From: Aurantiochytrium sp. KH105
Lineage: Eukaryota > Sar > Bigyra > Thraustochytrida > Thraustochytriidae
Assembly: GCA_003116975.1 (NCBI GenBank)
Contig: BGKB01000171.1
Location: 62,001-126,000, forward strand
Direction of reading: 5' to 3'
Length of the DNA stretch: 64,000 nucleotides
This document shows positions 59,501 through 64,000 of the stretch, in pieces. The translations under genes and the position numbers were made by a program. Position 1 is the stretch's first letter. Every line of letters begins with the position of its first letter. The notes beneath the pieces are model-generated. The model was given only the letters and a program-made list of their open reading frames with translations, was not told the DNA's origin and searched no databases.

Positions 59501-62500
59501 GTCCACCCGTCACCGGGGATGACGTTGAAGAGGGCCGATGCACTGCTGAACTTGATCCAATTTCCATCGCCAACAGGATGCTGCTCCGCCTCGGATGAGA
59601 GAATGTCACCAATCAGGTGAGGCTGCATTTCCAGACGGTTGCTCAGAAGTTTGGCACAGTCCCGGCTCAGGTTTTGAGATGATCCGAAGAACACGAAAGA
59701 CCGAAGAAGAGACATGATTTGCTCGTTTTCAAGATGCCTCGTTCCAATCGCTTTCATTGTAAACTTGAAAACTTCCCCCGCACAAAGGCGAAGACGTGCT
59801 ATCGCAAGCGCGCTAACAGAGCTAGGATCGTCTTCGTCATTGTCGATATTGCCATCATTGGCGCGCCAGATGACTCTCATCTCTGCAAGCGGATCGTTGC
59901 TACCAAAGGCCGCAGCATTTTCTACGTGAGCCCGAAGGTTCCTTGATGCAGCTGTGTAGAGATTTTGCAAGCAGCGCAAGGAACTCGCAGCTTCGCTAAA
60001 TGTGCGAATGTCGCCCTTCGAGGGCGTTCCCACGAGCTCCCAGCGCCTCGCGTTTGATTCCAGAAATGACTTCAACGATCTTTTGCGCTCCTGGAACAGT
60101 CGTCCAACCTTTTCACGTAGCTCCCGTGCACGTTGAAATGTAGCTGTCGTGGGTGCGGATCGCGCCTCGGATACGAGCGAGGTACCTTTGAGATGCACGT
60201 CCATGACTTGGCAAGGACCACGTACGTGAATGACCAAAAGCAAAAACCGGGTTCGTATCGGGGTTTCGCAATGAAAGTTCAAAAAATTCGCCTGACCTCC
60301 GCCCTCCATGTTGTGTTTTTCGCACAATAGACGCCCGAAAGTCGTGAGACCTGGGGCAGTATCGACATTAGATTTGCAGGCTTTTGGGGCGAGCTCCGCA
60401 GACGAAAAGCAATACAGTGATGCGCGAGATTCACATATCGCCGATTTACGGAATCTTCTCGGATCAGGAGCCTCGAAGAATTTAAAAGAACATGTCAGTG
60501 CGATGATCAGTGGGGGTTCCTCCATGGTGCCATTCGTGGCCTCAAAGGCAAATTGTAAAGTTTGGCTTCGAGCCGAACCCTTGGGCTTGAGCGGAAGGTT
60601 GCAATGGAGCTTAATCTGAGCGCCCCGATCGGGAGATAGCTCTTTTGAGCACGGATTGCGAAAGACAAGACTCGCCGCGGCAGTTGTCAAAGACTCTTTT
60701 TCGCATGGTTCCGCGTTATTATCGCACCGTGGGACAGGCAGCAAGCCCTGACCTTCCAAGCCTAAAGCTCGGCGGAGCGAGTCCCACACTTGATTAGCCT
60801 CTGCGTTCATGATGCTATGCAAGTTCATCGTATCATCATTGCCAAGGGTATTGGCAAGGGAATAGCTGATTTCAACAGCATACTCGGCCGGTTCCGAGAA
60901 GATGTGGCGCCAGCTTACGTTCTGACTGCTCAAAACCCTTCGTTGCGCCGTAAAGGGGTCAACAGCTGTTTTCTTCGGCCAGAGTAGGGGTAGTGGCGTC
61001 CATCCAGGAAAATCGTCCGCTAGCTCATACACTCGCCTGGAGAACAACTCGTGAGATCCGCTGTCCTTGCTGAAAAAGTGGGAGCAAAGCATCTTGTGGT
61101 AGGCGTTGGGATCTTCGTTCCGAACTTTGACGAGTTCTTCCCCAAGGTTGCACAAGACACCAACGTAAAGATGCCAGTCAGACTCAGGCACATACCTCTC
61201 CGAACGATGAACGAAGTGATCGAAAAACATGTGAAGCGAATGAGCGGAAACATCATTCACCTGATGGATCTTTTCGAGTGCCGCAAGCACGCTCTCTGAC
61301 CTGAGCTTTGGAGGAGGAAAAGGAACACCCATTTCCGAAGATTGTCTCTTCCAAAGCTCGCCTGCCAGAATCGACCCCACGCAGGACGACACAAGGATCT
61401 TGCGTGGGAGCAAGTTCACTCGTTCCGCATTATCCGCTCGATCTTTGATGAGAAAAAGGTCCTCCTGTGGAAATAATGGCTGGCAAAATTCGGCCTCGGT
61501 GTCGTCCAACGCACGCTGAGGATCGATCCAGTCGATCATATCCACGCCAGGACGCGTGTCGTAATACTGCGCTTCGTGCTCTGCGGTACGCGGCCAGCCG
61601 TTCGGCGTGACACGGACGAGGGTACATATGCCACTCACATCGCACAGGTCTCCTTTGCCAGCGGACTCGATGTAGATGTCGACAGTTCGAACCTCATTAT
61701 TCCAAACCTTTGCACACCACGAGCCGTTGTAGGGGCTCTCTGTGTCTTCAGCAGTCGCGGGCTCACCCTCTTCCTTGGCCATCTCAGTACTCTCGCTCAC
61801 AAGTTGTTTCGTAGGGGGACCATGAAGTTGTTCTTTTGACCAAAGTTGCGTCTGCGCGCGACGGTGAAAATGAGGAGCGACGAGGGTATCCTCACCCGGT
61901 TTGGCAGCGACGCAGACCTCCTTCACGCATGTTTGCACAAGTTGGCCTTGTTCGTTTCGCAGCTTGAGTGTGATACGGTATGTGACGCTGCGCAGGCGAT
62001 GTGAAGCGTAAAATGTGGCAAGTCGTGCCGGCAGAGAGGCGTGGAGCTCCACGTAGATTTCCCGGAGACAAACAACTCCAGTGAATTCAAGCGATAGAGC
62101 GCTCGATGGAGTCTTTGTTTGGTCCATCGTGAAGAATCCGGACACAAAGTTGTCGCATGCCACCTCCGTACTGATCATCGATGGTGGCGCTTCGAGGCGG
62201 AAGGAAAAGCCTCTCGATTGACCAAACGAGCGAGGGTCGAAGGGAAGGTCGGGCAGAACAGAGACTTTGAGCGGCGTTGTGCGTGCAGGTAGTGGCTCCA
62301 GGGTATAACGGGTGTCCGAGCGAACGATGAAAGACAAAGGATGCTCGCGAGCCAGAGGGACTATCGTCAAAGAAGCTTTCTCAGGACTCCGTGAAGGTGA
62401 TGTCCCTGGATGGCCGTGGACGTCATGTGCCTGCTGGCAGAATCGCTCCAGATGCTGCAAAGATTCGCGAAAGAAAGCCCAGCTTGTGCCGCTGTCATCC

Positions 62501-63993
62501 AGAACGACGATAAGGGAATCTGAAGTCACAATACGCATGTTGGCCCCTTCAACGTGAGGCCTTGGAACAATTACGCTCTTGCGCGGTGCACAATTGGCTG
62601 CGCACAAATCATAGCGGTACAGCGCCATGCCGTTCGCTTTAGGCGCATGAACCAAGACCCAGAGTGCGTGCAGAGTCACATCGTGCGAAGACACGTCACA
62701 ATGCACGGCAAGTACATTGTCTGGCGTCGAGAGGATTCGTTTTCTCCACAAAGGTTTCATTGCACGTACGGGTTGAGATTGGGCTTGGCCATTCTCTGAT
62801 GTTCCCTTCGCTTTGGTGAGTACAACTGCATACTCTGTACTACTTTCCCACTGAAAAGTATACGCGGAAAGTATGCACGCTCTCTTGGTAAGGCTGACGG
62901 CATAGACAATCGTACTCGAGACAATCTCCGCGATCATGCCGCACTCTCCAGCGATGGCACTTTTGATCCTGAAAGCGTCACTCACGAGTGTGGAGTCCAA
63001 GAATCGCTCATGGGCTGGCCGTAACTTTTCACAAGTAACGTCCTGATCCATTTGCTGCCACGGTAAAGGCAAAAGAGAAGCACGAACGCCTGGTGCCGCA
63101 TTCATATCATACGAACGAATGCGCCGAAAGAACCGAAACTCCGCTCTTTGAGTGCTTGTTAGTGTGGTAAAGCCAATGTCGACGACCTCTCCGGGATCAT
63201 CAAGTAAGCCATCAGCAACGCACGCGAGGCCAATAATGTTCGCCCTGAGCTCGTAGCGACCGTTGGTGTCCACGTGAAGATAAGCGGACCCAAATGATTG
63301 GCTTGATGGAGCATAGGTGCGCAAAAATGCACAAGGAGCCCTTGGCTGAGGTCGTTGTTGCGACTCTTCAGACCATTCACAATACACGGAGGCAGCGCAC
63401 GCGGCATTTCGAGCCAAACAAGATGGAACAACAGATTTAATGCAGCTGAAGAGAGACCTTTTCGGCGGCGGCTTTGTGCTTTGAGCACATGAATCATGCT
63501 GCGGGAGCAAGCTCGACCCAAACATTGCTGAGGAAAAGCATTCATTCATGTTGCGAATGACCTGCGTTCGTTCATCTTTGCTGGAACGTGAATTCCCTTT
63601 TCTTGTTGATCGATAATTCCCGCCAGTGACACACGGCCCTCCAGGCGTCTTCTGCGTTCTAGTTTCGAGAAAGGTACCGTGTCGTGCAGCATTTCGAGGA
63701 CCAATGGAGTGTAGCAGTTTTGTTGTACGGTCCGCACTTTCCCATAGACTTACTTCCCGAAAAATTTCATTTCGAAGCAAGATGTCTTTATCGTTGGGCA
63801 GGATGATGCCCATATTAGGCGCCGGCGCAGGTAGCGGTTCCGCGTTGTTGCACTTCTCTGCACCTGGATGGCAAAGGGCCGCGCGAACACGAACGTATTC
63901 CGCAATGATAGCGACAGACACCAATGCCGGCGCGTTCAGAAGATCCGTTGCCGCGAAGCAGGCAGCTAGCTCGACCTTGCCTCCGTGAGACAT
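50578..63993 (-). CDS. Giant BIRC6-like E2 with UBR box, SPRY-like and discoidin-like domains
   Basis: One open frame of 13.4 kb encodes 4471 residues. The C-terminal part (about 4250-4400) is a ubiquitin-conjugating domain with the catalytic Cys in NGKVCLSLLGTW (C4322). Its flanking sequence, LVSIQSAILGAEYPYFNEPG and the later EHFRLKRNHI, is specific for the BIRC6/BRUCE type rather than ordinary E2s. A UBR-type zinc box lies at about 3350-3426 (CLTCKLSDGLGCCVACAAVC, then GFYCDCN). A SPRY-like region lies at about 2990-3118 and a discoidin/F5-8-like beta region at about 2336-2408 (VGRYVRLVWPEP). The rest is mainly helical repeats with Ser-rich linkers. No BIR domain was found. BIRC6 is an E2/E3 that tags apoptotic and autophagic proteins; a UBR box would add degron recognition. 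The ATG at 63993 is close to the edge, so a 5' extension cannot be excluded. Confidence 0.9.
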   Translation of the reverse strand: MSHGGKVELAACFAATDLLNAPALVSVAIIAEYVRVRAALCHPGAEKCNNAEPLPAPAPNMGIILPNDKDILLRNEIFREVSLWESADRTTKLLHSIGPRNAARHGTFLETRTQKTPGGPCVTGGNYRSTRKGNSRSSKDERTQVIRNMNECFSSAMFGSSLLPQHDSCAQSTKPPPKRSLFSCIKSVVPSCLARNAACAASVYCEWSEESQQRPQPRAPCAFLRTYAPSSQSFGSAYLHVDTNGRYELRANIIGLACVADGLLDDPGEVVDIGFTTLTSTQRAEFRFFRRIRSYDMNAAPGVRASLLPLPWQQMDQDVTCEKLRPAHERFLDSTLVSDAFRIKSAIAGECGMIAEIVSSTIVYAVSLTKRACILSAYTFQWESSTEYAVVLTKAKGTSENGQAQSQPVRAMKPLWRKRILSTPDNVLAVHCDVSSHDVTLHALWVLVHAPKANGMALYRYDLCAANCAPRKSVIVPRPHVEGANMRIVTSDSLIVVLDDSGTSWAFFRESLQHLERFCQQAHDVHGHPGTSPSRSPEKASLTIVPLAREHPLSFIVRSDTRYTLEPLPARTTPLKVSVLPDLPFDPRSFGQSRGFSFRLEAPPSMISTEVACDNFVSGFFTMDQTKTPSSALSLEFTGVVCLREIYVELHASLPARLATFYASHRLRSVTYRITLKLRNEQGQLVQTCVKEVCVAAKPGEDTLVAPHFHRRAQTQLWSKEQLHGPPTKQLVSESTEMAKEEGEPATAEDTESPYNGSWCAKVWNNEVRTVDIYIESAGKGDLCDVSGICTLVRVTPNGWPRTAEHEAQYYDTRPGVDMIDWIDPQRALDDTEAEFCQPLFPQEDLFLIKDRADNAERVNLLPRKILVSSCVGSILAGELWKRQSSEMGVPFPPPKLRSESVLAALEKIHQVNDVSAHSLHMFFDHFVHRSERYVPESDWHLYVGVLCNLGEELVKVRNEDPNAYHKMLCSHFFSKDSGSHELFSRRVYELADDFPGWTPLPLLWPKKTAVDPFTAQRRVLSSQNVSWRHIFSEPAEYAVEISYSLANTLGNDDTMNLHSIMNAEANQVWDSLRRALGLEGQGLLPVPRCDNNAEPCEKESLTTAAASLVFRNPCSKELSPDRGAQIKLHCNLPLKPKGSARSQTLQFAFEATNGTMEEPPLIIALTCSFKFFEAPDPRRFRKSAICESRASLYCFSSAELAPKACKSNVDTAPGLTTFGRLLCEKHNMEGGGQANFLNFHCETPIRTRFLLLVIHVRGPCQVMDVHLKGTSLVSEARSAPTTATFQRARELREKVGRLFQERKRSLKSFLESNARRWELVGTPSKGDIRTFSEAASSLRCLQNLYTAASRNLRAHVENAAAFGSNDPLAEMRVIWRANDGNIDNDEDDPSSVSALAIARLRLCAGEVFKFTMKAIGTRHLENEQIMSLLRSFVFFGSSQNLSRDCAKLLSNRLEMQPHLIGDILSSEAEQHPVGDGNWIKFSSASALFNVIPGDGWTETKFAALISVLLAVELFLKRALPLHAVTSVLRDILESNIGLFLRSRVTRVKSPTKSEGVHHSNFRKITQITLRLFARIHSSQAPSWDSSLWSCREEITRLLKTIILFGKAEFPFRATFEQNDFFILSDMLFGTALSGLPYCSLIADEDVSESLLNMMVAEDGYVPETLTKMAYQAPVSRRVIEAIASPRHARFPISAETLRAIVRYASTSVDDAVCWTLTLSILRRLKTSAVAEIFSLDLRLAIRQHLLVSDTVEDTLKLAFRLREYWLELSGKVGASGNPPFAADGNDPCKHESSADVVQAEKHGETVTVETKRGETADNARDAAQDQDLLSMSAHCDDILLDVLQAGERAPPELLFFFVTQLQIHFQRISFAKMEVSSPLRLGLVSFFNHSLWRILSTRKDARREAERKAEAAMLAAKKTRGCNDLRQAKARILVDTKAMKDSVASSSKGPKAANLPDVLATPQSQISGGKEAFGEGAAVSPSFLTPPGGSNIIPGLAASSGKKSKDTEASSEFGHESTFSLFEDESSSDCRRTENRLAEHNVPAVVEEDLVSILSTISQMRDVRDLIRTDNVVRILCECLSLDNPAKKDQEWLYFNELAASLNIDECMVGDETRKHEAVLVANARHASSASLRAFLMRLGECDPATVAQTCVEALSTQGVYQKEYVADALLYIVKSFPEACAHLSCSRAVNILSHLVASGHMSVKRSVSPAATDAASCAQTGTERTTTAHKEVEEFVAETLQTRLGLRVSGLEAQDIWKCHSVPDPIAPAWLKGTLVAPYTRPQTLSWSDYRNFVTSMNRHLQTDPKEDKLERGVKVHFPEGLTGFRNFQFVVDLGTTCHLSEIQLDFIDSSTISPPSEVRVYVGATETPSQEVAAQRATPICGARSFRFRFSKQSPAVGRYVRLVWPEPNGVNTPSCPNELRNYLIKMLRFVGKRHSEVLAEGSSQTSKRVRLSSSEARLVAEALIEVNACSSSFLSPLQGAQIRQDLLRWTCILSLPSSFAKLAGLVKFPAAEVRGNVEHVRELISQIVLQLGLLDGRISSDVELPVRVRDALPQRLNALPNVSEGARRMSACAWGLRALLRSATMGQVFDVVDLALEDICLFGEETGTRSALAGVEILEVAAESLFLCTKRESRPSSVCEENRAIRLAFCLAENLQRIWLHPDFVASQDLMSNNPLPGGCFDESRVYGSLILSSFARRIGIAIVQTLTQLAGAFPQIVGAVGEKILALSRADTGDFMSKGTMWPSVHAQHLANETQNAIVAPSTRPSLELCVVLHCAAGRVSEPQCLEFAHNAFDAVTTGASDRRRGLQILSLLSENGPLAVRTWIGERVVDLAEIASLGKLDEDATELTARTLGSVLRRDPESNPFLSTFSSWMKQKLENCETTHCQGDDSLAEKDDDTRARVISLLLKTVQWTKHAPICAWPGHAVGSTELIQVARLKDSRWATAKDLAEPPSRILQTFCWTRRESASPISEEGPCGELVPRNLHGKWNTSSEVEPMQGNNVYEFDVAPEIDEDDKREVCVGIADMEEPIAWTGTSIFWWGVRGTYLWHGADITKERFSFEKRVSFRLDLAKGCLLIAADGDWGNAHVFENIPCDRKYIATVGLEPLRSKKGLRGELQGFHPGQRMIKYQAVERLPLRILMLWEWHVSRLEALELASKTHDNGDVGGDDDEGEEEEGCPAAQQTSRDDSENGWMCDRQNDKERTALANYRVGAVRKKIQELKDGARSLVSEPPRTFVESLQLGHTMQNGRQTLNFPVSPHDNIWRSHSPWSGDANDYAWALRPFPVISLRNNAGPTLVRASLALALGDCASLTAPMTQISRWQIMLARLKKFSATSETEKPDFSRRELRFQPCSIAHTGKRYITQTRYACLTCKLSDGLGCCVACAAVCHEGHTLEEITSQFGFYCDCNIETSLCKCLHDSSYALTATASANCGSMQDISVSWQPAANDVVKEDVALLCSTLSSVAGTFKYVLSRDSALLGLLVRALENKLLSDFSSSLWEHALRRLKPQDTSDSFSENDAVSTINGFFISGSSSDANGTFSKPRKRRRVCMEGTPLETRDPFYERGHLFRDGDDWMRWLMFFRVASKAIFPELMGHETVLEIFSSLLWSRFAKSDPGFWAVALCRQDPCKFFVEILLQLTKFDIADLIEHGMVDLVLLRNGDLSGEPAGFPSALEARQAQYDRRYLAIRGIFATTVAGSGQNSEATLGNAGSEGAAATLAKPTNFFFGDLVESKSLNPQSDSWRLAIVCRPCQNGSLILNYGNGIFDYEAPLDMIRDLLPAGEGSDERDGSATLRTEKVIDTTEVKRSTRSRSCRSSSTAGEKVSLWKPGYGSGFNRDTDLDSHAHEEALQNRRAAQAQVLCIVQELMESAHGHDGVLFAAEVRNSFFPLVAHENLFGNTLKSLMDNAELVLILLRICKNILTRAEFESLRHFEVKGRWSVAKLVQSLADDLLEELEDAICTECDEDGGLLSLAAESTGCEVPDIALLESLVKVLKESRMALTACAAAEACSAETCSSNKDAGNYRPDEVSKPSTLTLASEYEKTLGALIFGSAHYSRDSTSEGSKEVQSQGTKTESFSESLANAAPSAEDAPAKASGATASVKSKISEEENSLSSDATGQAVTQGEESVATPSEEGCTGATLSSTSHTHESKAGSFALMSKAQASGEEGSDALKESQIIGSEGTSKSKTVKASVSTVHSLRAAHYFADKKGSESGGRTARMRAMRLNREVRSLRKSLPVHWGSSIAVRIDEQQPFFMQAIILAPGGTPYDSGCFLFDIYVPPDYPSKPPKVQSMTTGNGLVRFNPNLYANGKVCLSLLGTWRGGATTNEMWTKKSTLIQVLVSIQSAILGAEYPYFNEPGAEVEWGTARGRRARRLHTNGGYEKLRESTIRHAIIAQILDPPRFFEDLVREHFRLKRNHIQTTVQGWVAEAEEFGPSAHLTNLRALQKELKFVLDSLASSKKA

Positions 63994-64000
63994 GAGTCCA

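Overview
The window is nuclear DNA of a protist: GC-rich, densely packed, mostly intronless long genes, eukaryote-only families (TOP3A, STK16, Furry, ERG28, a BIRC6-like E2), strong Kozak contexts, rare short GT-AG introns, and intergenic DNA full of tetra- and pentanucleotide repeats. This fits a labyrinthulomycete (thraustochytrid-like stramenopile); that placement is inferred from style and gene content, not shown by a marker gene.

Layout, left to right. 1-722: N-terminal part of an unknown gene (-) running off the left edge. 1995-3167: STK16-like kinase (+). 3533-4261 (-) and 4761-8150 (+): a divergent pair, a small acidic coiled-coil protein and a 1129-residue protein laid out like SYCP2/ASY3/Red1 meiotic axis proteins. 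8634-9726: a doubtful spliced Cys-rich gene (-). 9990-11288: mitochondrial glycine C-acetyltransferase (+). 11816-13657: type II membrane O-fucosyltransferase-like enzyme (-). 14697-15410: HAUS1-like augmin candidate (+). 15633-16163: two-TM protein (-), head to head with a two-exon ERG28 homologue (16284-16775, +), which converges on TOP3A (16831-20700, -). 21678-23172: seven-TM protein (-) whose two exons are joined across a 34-nt intron. 23452-23793: small Cys-rich tail-anchored protein (-). 24622-30312: a fusion of a secreted multicopper oxidase with a polycystin/adhesion-receptor-like stalk (REJ-like region, GPS) and about five TM segments (-). 31694-33121: FLVCR/SLC49-like transporter (+). 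33683-34903: protein with four tandem SH3-like 'LNG' repeats (-). 35696-41632: Furry/Mor2/Tao3-like protein (+). 41927-43003: Gln-rich probable nuclear protein (-). 43004-50577: about 7.6 kb with no credible gene, packed with microsatellites including a perfect 194-bp GCTT tract. 50578-63993: a giant 4471-residue protein (-) with a discoidin-like fold, a SPRY-like domain, a UBR zinc box and a C-terminal BIRC6-type E2 domain.

These are independent housekeeping and regulatory genes, not an operon or mobile cluster. No rRNA, tRNA, transposon ORF or CRISPR was recognised. The most novel items are the oxidase-GPS membrane fusion, the UBR+UBC giant, the divergent axis-protein pair, and two genes (ERG28, 7TM) that appear only when short introns are removed. 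Start codons in the GC-rich 5' regions are the least certain part of the annotation.
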